This document shows positions 1 to 27,500 of a DNA stretch of 64,000 nucleotides, in pieces (the first letter of the stretch is position 1; each line of letters opens with the position of its first letter). This stretch comes from Haematococcus lacustris. Its lineage: Eukaryota > Chlorophyta > Chlorophyceae > Chlamydomonadales > Haematococcaceae. The DNA is taken from positions 684,491-748,490 of the forward strand of contig JASKMD010000036.1 in assembly GCA_030144725.1 (NCBI GenBank). The letters run 5' to 3'. A program made the translations under genes and the position numbers. The notes under the pieces are model-generated. The model saw only the letters and a list, made by a program, of their open reading frames with translations, was not told where the DNA came from and ran no database searches.

Positions 1-577
1 GGCCCTGCTTGTCTTGTCATCATCACCAATCAACTATCCCTGCCGGTCTCAAGCCCCCAGGCCCTGAGGCCCCTGCCCCTGCTCTTGCTGCATCGTCACA
101 CTGGCACCTCACCTTGGCTATCCTCACATGCCCACCTGCCATCACGTACCCCACTTACCACCCACCCCACCCGTCATACCCCAATCCACCCCACCCTGCC
201 CGCACCCCACCCCATACCGCCCGCATCGCCACCCTGAGCTTGGAGTCATGGCCAGAGTGCCAGGTTTTGATGCCAGCCGCCAGGCACCAACACCTCGCCA
301 GGTCAGGGCCAGGGCTTGCAGGGGAGGGGGTGGGGATTGGAGGGGGGCTGGGAGGGGCCCACCCTCACTCTGCCCCTGGTGCTCAGTGTTGGGAGTGTGA
401 CACCCTCCAGGGTCAGTCTCCCCAGTGAGCCCCCCTACCTGTGTCACAGCATGGTACAAGATAGCTGCCAGAGGGTTGCTACCCTCCCCTACCCCTCCCT
501 GCCCCTGCCCCTGTCCCCGCCCTAGCCCTGCCCCTGCCCTGACCCTGCCCTGACCCTGCCCCAGCCCCTGGCTTCAC

Positions 578-4884
<4,307 letters not shown>

Positions 4885-4974
4885 CAGCAGCCACGCAGGC
4901 GGCCATCCATCAGCTATCTACCACATGAAGCTGAAAGGGTGTATCAGTACCAATGCCTGGTCCATTTAGTGCTA

Positions 4975-5104
4975 TCTATGCGGCACCTTGGCAACTACTC
5001 AGAAACCTTTGCTAGTTTCTATGCGGCACCTTGGCAACTACTCAGAAACCTTTGCTAGTTTCTATGCGGCACCTTGGCAACTACTCAGAAACCTTTGCTA
5101 GTTT
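4975..5104. repeat. 43-bp minisatellite, 3 copies
   Basis: Three near-identical tandem copies of a 43-bp unit that begins TCTATGCGGCACCTTGGCAA. It lies upstream of the minus-strand Gln-rich gene. The rest of 4885-5490 shows no gene that I can support. Confidence 0.9.
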
Positions 5105-5489
5105 GCAACCCTCACCAGCAGCACTTGCAACCGATACCTGAGACTTTCTTGGCGCTCTGCGTATGCTGGGTGGCTCAGCGCTACATGGAATGCTTCGATA
5201 AAGAGCTCAACTGCCAGGTTGCTGACGTAATCGGCTATCGCGGCTGCCATTTAGGACAGCGCGCAGATTGCCCTTCGACTTGCGACAAGTGAACTTGCAC
5301 GTGCATGGTGTCGATTGTCCGTCCCACGCGCCGTCCCATTCGTAGCCTATATGGCTTCATTCGGGCAGAAGACGCTGTAATCCCTACGCTGTAATCCCTG
5401 CGCTGTTATGTGACGTAAATAGGGAGGGGTGCCTTCAGGGTAGGAGAGGGGGGCCCCAAGGAGGCTAGGATGGATTGGTGGGCTCAGAA

Positions 5490-5735
5490 GAGCCTTGGAC
5501 GTGGCTGGGGCCGTAAGTGCAGTTGGGTGCGGAGGGGGAGGAAGGGGCAAGGTGCAGGGGGCACAGGGGTAGAGTGATGCATCTGAACCGTTTGTGGGGT
5601 GGGAGCTGCAGGCAAAGTGGTTGTGAAGGGAGTAGGAGCGTGTACAGGTGCGGGAGCGGCGTGCTCAGGCTGAGCAGGACGAGCTGCACAAGCTGGCCAG
5701 CGTCAAGAAGCCTTAGGAAATGGACGAGGAGCGCA
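5490..5735 (+). pseudogene. Inverted copy of an exon and flanking intron of the Gln-rich gene
   Basis: The plus strand here repeats, in inverted orientation, about 250 bp of the gene at 567-830: intron sequence, the acceptor, and the exon encoding RERRAQAEQDELHKLAS. The copy has a TAG in place of a Gln/Lys region (VKKP-stop-EMDEER), so it cannot encode the original protein. It runs straight into the (GGGGCA)n array after the residues MDEER. The original exon is at 578-667, minus strand. Confidence 0.8.
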
Positions 5736-6280
5736 GGGGCAGGGGCAGGGGCAGGGGCAGGGGCAGGGGCAGGGGCAGGGGCAGGGGCAGGGGCAGGGGC
5801 AGGGGCAGGGGCAGGGGCAGGGGCAGGGGCAGGGGCAGGGGCAGGGGCAGGGGCAGGGGCAGGGGCAGGGGCAGGGGCAGGGGCAGGGGCAGGGGCAGGG
5901 GCAGGGGCAGGGGCAGGGGCAGGGGCAGGGGCAGGGGCAGGGGCAGGGGCAGGGGCAGGGGCAGGGGCAGGGGCAGGGGCAGGGGCAGGGGCAGGGGCAG
6001 GGGCAGGGGCAGGGGCAGGGGCAGGGGCAGGGGCAGGGGCAGGGGCAGGGGCAGGGGCAGGGGCAGGGGCAGGGGCAGGGGCAGGGGCAGGGGCAGGGGC
6101 AGGGGCAGGGGCAGGGGCAGGGGCAGGGGCAGGGGCAGGGGCAGGGGCAGGGGCAGGGGCAGGGGCAGGGGCAGGGGCAGGGGCAGGGGCAGGGGCAGGG
6201 GCAGGGGCAGGGGCAGGGGCAGGGGCAGGGGCAGGGGCAGGGGCAGGGGCAGGGGCAGGGGCAGGGGCAGGGGCAGGGGC
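5736..6280. repeat. (GGGGCA)n hexamer array, about 91 units
   Basis: Long, almost perfect GGGGCA array that begins inside the inverted exon copy, where the exon end GAGCGCAG runs into GGGCAG units. Strong G-quadruplex potential on the plus strand. The Ala-Gly, Arg-Gly and Ala-Pro frames through it are artefacts. Confidence 0.95.
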
Positions 6281-6509
6281 GTTACAACACTCTGGCAACT
6301 TAAGTGGTGCCCAAACTAAGGTAAAGAGGTGGTAGGAATGATGAACCCTCACCCTTTGTCGCACCACCATCTGTGTGGTGACCAAGAAAAGGCATCAAGA
6401 TGTAGTAAGGAAGATGAGCCCCAAACCTTCTAAGCATCTAGGGTGTGGGGCAGGACCAAGGCTCTCACCTAGGGGCAAGAGCAAGTTATGAGGCTGCCCA
6501 CCCCTGAAG

Positions 6510-7290
6510 TTATTGCAGCAGCACGTCATGCTTGTCAAAATGGGTGCGATAGCGTTGAAAGGGGGTGCCCTTGTGGGTTCGGGCTACTCCCAGCCTAGTG
6601 TGCATGACTACAGATCTGTGATCTGACACGGTGCGACAGTCCACATGGCATTGCTCTACAAACTGTAGCAAGGCAGTAGGGGCAAACATCCTATCAAGCA
6701 ACCATGGTGCATGGTAGAAGGAGGTGAAAGTGTGGGATGTAGGGATCAATGCTCTCATCACATGGAGCATGGCAAAAAGGCAGTCTTGAACACCATGCTC
6801 TCTAGCTGTGTGGTGCGCATCACGCATGGCAGCACACATGCTTGGCCTTGCATGGGAGACTGCATGCTCCGCACCCGTGACTCAGTTATACAGCAGCACA
6901 TCCGGTCCCGTTGTGCGGTGGGTGGTTCAGTTGGTGGTGGGTGACTCCTGCTCGACAAAGACCCGGTTGCCTAATGCCCAACAACCTGCTTCATGGTGGT
7001 GGTGGTGTGGCAATGCACCAAAGGGCACCGACGGCCTGGCTTGCCGTTGTGGATATGACGTCACCTACATTCACGGCTAGGTGCTTCTTGTCTTTCCATA
7101 GCTGCAGTGGCGTCTCTGTCTGTTGCAGTCCTGATGCCGTGCTTGACATGAACGTGAGGTCATCCGCAAACATGATATGCGTGATGGGATTGGCCATCAA
7201 CAACCACGAGGAGCAGCAGCGGAAGCAGCGGCAGCGTGCATAAGGCTTGGTTACTATCCAGGTCAGCATGTACACAAGCTGTGTAAGCAC
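6510..7290 (-). mobile_element. Eroded LINE (non-LTR retrotransposon) fragment, reverse-transcriptase region
   Basis: Two minus-strand fragments are collinear with the LINE at 28.5-31.5 kb. The first (6991-7290) contains PITHIMFADDLTFMSSTASG and KDKKHLAVNVG, matching the RT catalytic block THFMYADDLTLVSTSPHG and RKHLTVNVGK. The second (6650-6839) has AAMRDAHHTAREHGVQD, matching the thumb region AMRQACKRAREYGVLHD. Frames are interrupted, so it is dead. It is divergent from the 28-kb element, suggesting an older or different family member. The flanks 6281-6509 and 7291-7469 show nothing recognisable. Confidence 0.75.
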
Positions 7291-7469
7291 ATCACATCCT
7301 CAGGTGCACGTGAGGTACAGCAACAACATTATATGAGCAACCTGGCTCCTCTTCCCACGCCATTGACGAGAGCACGCAAGGGTCCTCTCAACCTCGCCCC
7401 TGCTGGCTGCAGCCAGAGCTAGAACATGTTGCGTGAGGGGCAAAGCACAGCCAATCATGCCGGTGGCTG

Positions 7470-8000
7470 AAAAAACTTTCGTTTAAATGTTGACTGGCCG
7501 GCAACCTTTGACTTGAACGTTCACTGTTTGTTGTCACCCTCGGTCCAAACGAGCACAAGCTATGTCATGCATGAGCACTAGCACTAGACGTCATGCCAAA
7601 CCATGCTGGCATGTTGTGCATGTCCACTTCTGAGATTGGTTGAAGAAAGGTCGTATGGATAGGCAGACCTGTCAGAGTAAGCACACAAATAACAAACTGT
7701 GTTTAACCCAACAAAATTACACTCCATGCAATGACATTGTATGTACGAGGGTGCAAAGAATATACAGGTATGCCGGGGCACCTTCCGCAGTGCCGGTGTT
7801 GTGCACCCATTCATCCCGCCCAGCCAGTAAGCCTGCGACCAGGGATGAAACAAAATCATCCTGCCTCGAACGGGGCTCGAACCCGTGACCTCTGGATATC
7901 CCAAGGATGGTAACCTGGTCATACAAGCGAGTACCCGGGAATCGAACCCGGATCACACTGTATGAGACCAACGCTCTAGCCAACTGAGCTATCAAGGCTG
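7470..8000 (-). mobile_element. tRNA-headed SINE, copy A
   Basis: About 530-bp element on the minus strand. Its 5' end (near 8000) is tRNA-like: GCCTTGATAGCTCAGTTGGC carries a box A, and GGTTCGATTCCCGGG a box B. A second tRNA-like 3' half follows, with another box B (GGGTTCGAGCCCCG). The 3' end is A/T-rich near 7470. The acceptor arms do not pair, so this is not a functional tRNA gene. A second copy, with the same ends but carrying an insertion, is at 12686-13678. Copy A preserves the empty site for that insertion (near 7675). Confidence 0.85.
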
Positions 8001-8845
8001 TGCGCTTGTGGATGCAATTGATTAACTTACAGAGCCATATATCTGTACGCTCTATACCCCAGCGTCTCTCGGCTACTCACCATGATGACGCAAGGACTCG
8101 TTATACATGCATGAACAAACTTTAATTAGCACGGAATGACATGTTTGATTGTGGGTAATCTCCCTTTGAGGAGGTTCTGGGCTTTGAAGAGGTGTAGGAG
8201 CACATGCTGTTGTCATCTTGAAGCCAGCGGTGTAACCAGTGATGCATGTAACCAGTGATGAAGTGTGTAGTCACATGCATTTATAAGGCAATTGGCATGT
8301 AACTACATTGTTACATAGTTATAGAGATACGCGTGTGATTACATGTAATGACGTACTATTACATGTGACTCTGCATCACTGGGTGTAATGTGCAGTGCAG
8401 GGGCATCGTGTGGTGCACCATGCTGCTGCCAGTGGATGTGCATTTGGGTGAGGCTGACATTGTGGGGAGGGGCAGCTTGCTTGGATTACAGATCCAAGTC
8501 ACCAAATGTAGCACTAGACCACATGTGGTAGTACCTGCCTTGCACCAAACCCTGGTCGCTTCCATGCGACGGAACCCCACCAACTGTCTGCCTTCCTCAC
8601 CTCTCCTTCCTTAGTGTGACACCTTCCCTAGTAGCACCCAATGTGACACCAAAGGACGACAACACCTGACTGGGCGGCTGGCTGTAGCGAAGGCGCAGGC
8701 TGCCCAGCCGGCTATGTTCTTCCCCTCCCTTCCAGCTGCTGAGAACCAGCCGCACTCACTTGCAAGGCCCTGGCATGACCCGCTGCCAGCAACCAAGCAG
8801 CCAGCCTTGAGAGGCTGAGGGCCTTCTATACCAAGGGCGAACTGG
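8001..8845. other. Gene-free interval with one small MITE
   Basis: AT-richer than its surroundings. Apart from the MITE at 8237-8381, I see no gene, RNA or repeat that I can support before the 3' end of the arabinosyltransferase gene. Confidence 0.5.
8237..8381. mobile_element. Small non-autonomous hAT element (MITE), 145 bp
   Basis: Terminal inverted repeats begin CAGTGATGCA at both ends (left CAGTGATGCATGTAACCAG; right, reverse-complemented, CAGTGATGCAGAGTCACATG). It is flanked by an 8-bp near-duplication, GGTGTAAC (8229-8236) and GGTGTAAT (8382-8389). An 8-bp target duplication and a CAG-initial TIR are hAT hallmarks. No coding capacity. Confidence 0.75.
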
Positions 8846-19925
<11,080 letters not shown>

Positions 19926-20881
19926 CTGTATTGAATATCGTGTAACTGCGGGCTCTCCCGCGATGCGGCTTGGCGATTCAAATGTCGACACGTGCCCAGT
20001 CCAAATCAACAGCTGTCGAGGACGCCGTCAACAGTATCGTCTGCGGCGAACTGGCACACATTAAGACGAGATGCTAAAAGATCTCTGCACTGGCGCACGG
20101 CTGCCTATGCGGTCGTGTCACTCACATACATGGAGCGCAAGGGGCAGGGTAACACGCCCGTGTAAGGTCCTTGGAGAGGCTTTTGTAAGTGCTTGTGCAG
20201 ATAAACACATAGAACAGGGATCGTGATGAAGGATGAGGCACTAAAACACTGTGTCACACAGGCAGGAAAGCGTGGAGAAGGCGAGGCCAGCATGCCTGAG
20301 TCTGGCTCACAGCGCTAGGCTTCTGTGCCTGCCTCTTGTTGTTTGCCCCGCCAACCGTGTGCCGTGTAGTGTCACTTTATAAAGAAGACATTGCTTCTAA
20401 GCTTTTAGAAAAGCCCTGACTTGTTGACAACAAGCTGTTGTATTCTGAGCAACTCCTGAACCCCGCAGCCCTCATGCTACACCACAATGAAGCAAGAGTC
20501 GTAACAGAACACAGGCTGCGAGCGCATCAGTGTGAAGGCTACTGCAGACATTGCGCAAGCGTCGACGTAGGCAAGTACATTGCAAGCCGTGTGAGCGGTA
20601 AAGCGGTCTTGGGTAAAGCGCATAATAGCGTCGCCTAAGGAACGTAAGCAACATAACCTCGCTTGTGACGACGCCTTCTGCTTCTACACATGAAACATCG
20701 TACTGACATGTCCCCGTCTGTCCGCAGGCAACAACTCCGCTCCCCCGTGTAGACAGAGTTGTGCAGCTAGGTCCAGCGGGGCACCCCAGGCGGGGAGGTC
20801 GTAGCCTGGGATGCAAGAGCATTGATACCAGACTTCATCAATTGTAGTCCAGCGAGGCTGGCTTTGGCAGCGGGTGGCACT
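19926..20881. promoter_or_regulatory. Divergent intergenic region
   Basis: 956 bp between the ATG of the minus-strand arabinosyltransferase and the ATG of the plus-strand gene at 20882. It must hold both 5' regions. I see no TATA or known operator that I would defend. It is less repetitive and lower in GC than the surrounding introns. Confidence 0.4.
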
Positions 20882-21559
20882 ATGTCCACAGGCTTGTCAG
20901 CTGGGCCTCCTCCCATCCCACCCTCTGGACCTGGGGCCCTCATAGCAGCTGCAGCAGGACTGCTCGGGGCAGCTCAGCACCCCAGCTCAGAAACTGCACG
21001 GCCGGCAGCTGACCCAGTACGCGCCGCATCAGCCTATGGCGCTCTGACAGAAAAAGACATCAAAGAGAGGGCCCTGAAGGTAGTAGCGTGCAGGGTAGGG
21101 AGCATGGGTAAGGTGCGCTGCACTGCATGCCAGTACCTGACGTGAAGCATCACTGGCAGGGGTTGCAGGGTGCTGTGGCTGCAGGTCTGCAGGGTGAAGG
21201 GACTAGCAGCAGACAGGGATGTGCCGGCGCGTCAGGGTTCAGTGTTAGATGTGCATGTGGTGGGTTGGGTTAGAGTGTGGCAGGTGCTGGCAGGTCGCTG
21301 AAGCTTGGCAGGGCAAGTTGATGAACAGGCAGTCAGTTTGGTGGACAGGGAGGCTCCTAAGGTAGGGCAGGGCAGGTCGCCAGGAGCTGTCTCACTTGTT
21401 GAATGTGGTTTTGTTGTTGCATGTCACCCTACTTCCTCACGCTCATGTTGCTGCTCCTCAACCTCACCCACTCTCACTGCTGTCCTTCCTGCCCGCTGCT
21501 GCTGCCCACCATTTCCGTGTCCTTTCGCTGCTGCTACTTTCACGTCTTCCAACATCCAC

Positions 21560-21597
<38 letters not shown>

Positions 21598-24500
21598 GCT
21601 ACTGTCTAGCATTCACATCTGTTGCCGCTACTGCGCTTGCTACTGCTGCTGGGGTGCTGGTACTGCTGCTGACTCTGCTGCTGTGTGGTGTTTGTGTGGT
21701 GGTGGTGGTGGTGATGGCCAGGAGCGTCAGGAGAAACGTGCCACCCTGGTGGTGGCAGTGGTGCGCAAGTTCATCCACGCCTTCTACTCAGGCCGCCAGC
21801 AGGTGTGCTGCCCTGCACCTGGCTGCTGCTGCTGCTGCTGCTGCTGCTGACCGGAGGGCTGGTGCCCTGGATGCCACTGGGGCAGGCTGTGCTGGGGATG
21901 ATGGATGGAGCACTGTGCAGGGGGCTGCCACACAGGGCCATGGCTGCGTACACACCCTGGTGCAGTGTGTCAGGGTGGTGCAGTGCACCCACTACACCCA
22001 CCTGCAGTGTAGAGTAGAGCACACCCAGAGTAGAGTAGAGCTGTGGTGCAGGGTAGAGCACACCCTGGTGCAGTGTGTCAGGGTAGAGCAGTGGGCAGGT
22101 GTCACACTGTGTAGGCAGGACTTGGGTGGGTACCTCATACTGCTTAGGCTGGGCGAGACTGGGCTGGAGACTGGGGCTGAGGCTGGAGGCTGGGTGAGCC
22201 AACCTCCTACCTTGAGAGGATTGTGTTCAAAGTCATCATCATCGTTATCAGCAGCAGCAGCAACAGCAACACACCTCACATGTGCTGCGCATGGCACCAG
22301 ACTGCTGCATGGAGAGGTAAAGCCAGCACAGCAGGTGTGGCTCTGTGCATGGCCACTGCCTCATACAGACTGGCTGGAAGTGACTCCCTGCAAGCAACAG
22401 CCTATGTGAGGCAGCTGCCTGCCCTGCCCTGCCCTGCCCTCCTGCTGCCCTTACCTTGAACCATACCACCAACACTGAGGTCGGGTGGCGACATAAATAA
22501 ATAGCAACCCTGCCCGTGAGTCCAGGGTCAGCAAGAAGGAGGCCACGACCAGGAGCTGGTGCTTAGGGTCAGCAGGGCTGCCTCTACCTGGGCCATGTTG
22601 TGCTTGTCGCAAGGAAGGCAGGGTTGTAGCGGGGCAGCGGTGGTAGGCCGGGGATGGCAAACACGCTGTGGCAGTTGTGTCGTTTGACGCTGGCAGCTGA
22701 TGCCTACGGAGCGCCTGGCCCCGACCAGATCCCGGTCCGACACACGAACGGTGTTTTGCGCGGTTGCAGATGATTGACGCGGCAAGAGCCGCAGATGCGG
22801 CACGCCGCGCTAAAGCAGGCAAGAAGGGCGGACGACGTGCCAAGAAGAAGGGAGCGGACAAAGCAGATGCGAAGAGCGTCAAGGACAAGAAAAAGGCGAA
22901 GAAAACACCCGTGGTGGGTTGACCCTGCTCTGCCAGCTGGTGTGCCTTACATTTCCCGACCTTACGTTCCCGACCTCACACTTCCAAACCTCATACTTTC
23001 TCCCAGCCGGCCAGGAACCCACGTTTGCTAGGGTAGCCCAGGCAGCCACACCAGGCTGGCAATGCCACTGCTCCAGCTGCCAACCGCCCCACATGCCTGT
23101 CTTCAAGAGTTGTCAATGTGCTTGACTCCACCCACTCCCCTTGCTGCTGCTGTGCTCACTGCCGCTGCTGTCCCCTACCCCTATCCCACCGCCCTGCTGC
23201 CCCCTACCCCTACCCCACCGCCCTGCTGCCCCCTACCCCTCTGCCCTGCTGCCCCCTTCCCCTACCCCACCGCCCTGCTGCCCCCTACCCCTCTGCCCTG
23301 CTGCCCCCTACCCCACTGCCGCCGCCCAGCAAGAGTCCTGGTCGACCTTTCTGGTGGACATGGACGAGCGCATCAACAAGCAAAAGGTGACCCATCAGTA
23401 GGCAGGGTCAAGGAGGGCCAGCCAGCCTGAGCGAGGGGGCCAGGGGGGGCTGCCTGGCCAGCCTGAGTGAGTGGGGCTGCTGCTGCTGTCTAGGCACTAG
23501 GCGGCAGCCACTGTAAAGCCACCACCGATTGGCAGCATGGCGGCATGGTCGCATGCAGGGGTTGGTGAAGCTTGGCAGTGTGGGTGCAGGGTCAATGAGC
23601 TGTGAGATCAGTGGCAGTGTAGGGTGGGCAGGCGGGTGGGTTAGAGGGCAGAGGGTGAGGGGAAAAGGCATGACAAAGCCAGCGTCAACAATGTCAGTGA
23701 GCAGTGACCCACCATCGTGCAAGAGGGTGGAGTGGGTGGGGCTTAAACAGGGGCTGGGGCAGCCAGCGGCCACGCATACAATACTGCCAGTGACCTGCAT
23801 GAGTGAGCAGTGAAGGCGGTGGCGGCGGGGTTTGTAGGGTAGGGAGGGCGGGTGTGGGCGGGGGCGGAGAGGGAATGCCTGCTGGCAAGTGTGATAGTGG
23901 TAGGTAGGCAGTGGTGGCCGGTGCTGGTGGCTCCACCTCCCTCTGTGCTGCCTGCCTGCCTACAGCGCGTGTTCCTGGAGGACCTGTATCGGGGCGTTGC
24001 CAAGTTAGACCCTCTTGAGCAGGGCCAGCTGGCCGCGCTGCTGTCCACCACAAACAAGAAGGTGGGTGCAGCTGGGCGGGTGGGCAGCTGCAGGCAGCAT
24101 ACGGCTTGGGGCTGGTGACCACATGCCTGGCCTGACCTGACTCGGCCCGACCTGATCTGGCCTGATCTGACCTGACATGACCCAATCTGACCTGGCCTTG
24201 CACAACTTGCTTGCCATCAGCCAAGCCGGCAGTTGATGAGCTGCTGGGGTTGTGTACAACGGGTTCGAGCTTCCGGCCGCTTGCACCTTCTTGCTACCCC
24301 TTCCCTCCCAATCTACAGCCTTCCTGTAGTCCCTGCAACCCTTGGCGACGCACTCCTAACCCTTCACCTGCTCCTTGCTCCTGCATGCCAACACGCCCAC
24401 CCCTTGCTTTGCACACCTCCAAGACAGCCAGCGTCCATCAGCGCTGCCATGGCTCGGCAGTCACTACCTGCTGCTGGTGGCCTAACCTGGCCTGACCTGA

Positions 24501-27500
24501 CCTGACCTGACCTGGCCTGACCTTATTTGGCGGGATTTAGCCTGGCCTGCTTTGAACTGCCTTGCTGGCCTGGCCTGGTTGCCCCGGCATGCCCCTTGTC
24601 TTGCAGATCCTGCCAGTGGACACCCTCAACATCAACCAGTGAGCGCATGACAGTTGCTGCTGCTCATGCTCATGCTCGTCATGCTTCACACCCTACTTCC
24701 CATCCACCAGTCGCCCATCTTCCAGCTGCTCTTGCTGCCTGTACCCCTGTTGCACATCACACCCACACCCTACCTACCTTTGCACCGCTGTTGAAGAGCA
24801 GGCTGCGGCTGCTGCCGCTTCCCCGCTGCTGTGACCGGTGCTGCAGATGCTTATGCGGCTGCTGCCCTGTCAGAGGGTGCTGGCCGCTGCTGCCCTCTCA
24901 ACGCATACTAACTCCTGCTGCCCTGCTAGAAGATACTCAGCCCTGCTGCCCTGTCAGAGGGTGCTGGCCGCTGCTGCCCTTTCAACGGATACTTACTCCT
25001 GCTGCCCTGCTAGAGGATACTCAGCGCTGCTGCCCTGTCAGAGGGTGCTGACCGCTGCTGCCACTGCTTGCGCCCTGCAGGCTTAACATCAAGGCGGCCG
25101 TCACTGCAGCCAGCAGCGCGTTGAGCCTGTCAGCAGACAGATCAGCAACACCCGGGGCTGGGCTGCAGCTGCTGGCTGACCGGGGCACCAGCCCAGAACA
25201 GATGCTGCAACACGGTCAGTGCATAAGACAACAGGCAACAGGGGTAGGGGGCAACAGGGGTAGGGGGCAACAGGGGCAGGGGGCAACAGGGGTAGGGGGC
25301 AACAGGGGCAGGGGGATGAATAAGACATGACAAGACAATGCATGCGACAGGGGCAGTGGTGATGGTGGTGGCGGTAACGGTGGTGGTGGCCACGAAGACG
25401 CTGCCATGATGTGTGGCCTCAGGCTTCTCAGAGGCTGACCTGCTGCGTGCTGGCGTGCCCAGACATCAGGTGGTGCAGGTGTCACAGCATGACGTGCGCA
25501 AGCTCAGGTGTGATCAGCCTGTGTTCGTGTTCTTTGGAGAGAGCCATGCAGCAGCAATGCAGGTCAACATCCTTTGCCTAAGTGCTCAGTAAGTATAATG
25601 CGAAGTATATGAAGATTAATGGTATTCACTGGTGCTCACCCCTTGACCCTGTCACTCTCACCCTCAGCAGCAGTGGCAGGGAGGCTGTCAGTCAGAACAG
25701 GCAAGGGGGGTGTTGACGGGGCCAGGCTAGGCAAGTGTGACGCTGAAGCATGCCGCCAGCGAGGCAGGCAACCAGGGCAGGGCAGGTGCAGCTGGGTGTG
25801 GGACACACATTGCTGTGACAGCCATCTAGGGATGGGCCAGGGGTGCTGCTGTCCCTACCTTGCTGCGCCTGGTGGCCACCGTGTCGCCAGCAACACTGGC
25901 TGCGGCGCTTGCCCTACATACTTGCCTACCCTACCCTACCCTACCCTACCCTACCCTACCCTACCCTACCCTACCCTACCCTACCCTACCCTACCCTACC
26001 CTACCCTACCCTACCCTACCCTACCCTACCCTACCCTACCCTACCCCAGCTGGCCAGTACTGACCAGTACTGTGGCTGACCGTGGCTGCGGGTGCTTGCG
26101 CTGCATACCTGGCGACCCTGCACACCCTGCCCCATCTGGCCAGCATTGTGGCTCAGACTATGTACCCTGCACCCTTCCCCAACTGGCCAGTACTGGCCAG
26201 TACTGTGGCTCAGCCAGCTACTATGTGTATTGGGGCCTGCGCTGTGAGCAGCACTGTGAGCACCTGCTCTCCCCGTCTGCTGCTGCCGCCTGCCCCAGAG
26301 ACGCGGGGCTGCAGGTGCCGGAGCTGCTCACCTCACCCACCGCCACCGGCCTGGCCAGCAGGCTGAGAGAAGGGGTGCGGGGCGTGGCTGAGTTGCGCAA
26401 GGTGTGGCCCACAGCCAGCCAGCTAGCCACACAGCATACCATGGGGTCACACCCCCCCCCTTACGCTGCTCCACATGCCCTGCTGGTGCTGGAAGGTCAG
26501 TCCAGGTTAGGGTTAGGGTTAGGGTTAGGGTTAGACAAAACACACACACAGTCCGGCAGTGCACACACACACACACACACACACACACACCACACACACG
26601 CAACCAAGCCCAACCGAATGTTGGGTGGGTCAGTCCGCCGCCCCCAGGTTGCATGCATGCACACACACCACACACTTTGAAGGTGACAGAGAGGGGGGCC
26701 AGGAGAGGGGACTGCTGCATAACCCCTGCGACACCACCCAAGTATCGCCCTGATCCGACCGTTGGGAACACCTTGACCTTTACCCGTACCCTCACCCTCC
26801 ACCTCACCTCCGCCCCTGCCTCAGCCCTGCCTCTGCCCCTGCCCCTGCCGTGATTCCCAACCCACCCTGCCTCAGCCCCTGCCTCTGCACCTGCCTCTAC
26901 CCACTGACCCTCTCTTTCCAAGCCTTGCTGGCGTGCGTGGCTGCAGGCAGGCTACTCCGCAGCCCAGGTGCAGGCAGCGGGGGCAGGGGATGCCTGGAGC
27001 CTGCACAGGGCTGGGTACTGTCTAGCTGAGCTGGAGGAGGCTCAGGTGTGACCTGGGTAGGGAGGATGGGGGGCCAGGCTGGGGGGTGGGAAGGCTGGGG
27101 ACCAGGCTGGGGGGGTGGGAAGGCTGGGGACCAGGCTGGGGAGCAAAGCTGGAGGGTAGGGGCCAGCGGCTGAGGGGGCAGGTGACACAGAGGGTAGGGC
27201 AGAGGGTGGGAAGGGCAGTGGGATGGGCAGTGAGAATATGCAGAAGGTAGGACGGGAAAAAGCAGGAAGAAGATGCAGAGGAGAGGGAGGCAGGGGTAAG
27301 GGTAGCAGTGGCTGGGCTGGTTCGGCTAGGGTGGGTTGAGTCTCAGAGCTTTTGGAGAAGCTGGAACTTAGGAACACTGCAGCAAGAAAGTCACAGCAGT
27401 GACTACGCTCGCGTCCAACGTGCAGGTGCCAGCGCGTGATTTACATCGCGTAGGCCTCTTGCAACCGGGCTCCGGCGACCCAGCTTTCCTCGGCGCTAGC

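Noticed and set aside
5465..6385. Very long Ala-Pro / Ala-Gly / Arg-Gly open frames
   Set aside because: They are produced by the (GGGGCA)n hexamer array; 6-bp units keep all frames open. No flanking coding signal.
7861..7990. tRNA genes on the minus strand (Met-like head and a second B-box unit)
   Set aside because: Acceptor stems do not pair, and the same unit recurs as the head of a 530-bp repeat at 12686; it is a SINE promoter, not a tRNA gene.
21390..22410. 337-codon plus-strand frame rich in Leu, Ala and Cys
   Set aside because: Driven by CTG repeats, and it overlaps the in-phase exon at 21722-21802, which uses another frame.
26507..26534. Telomere
   Set aside because: Only four to five TTAGGG units, with genes on both sides; at most an interstitial trace.
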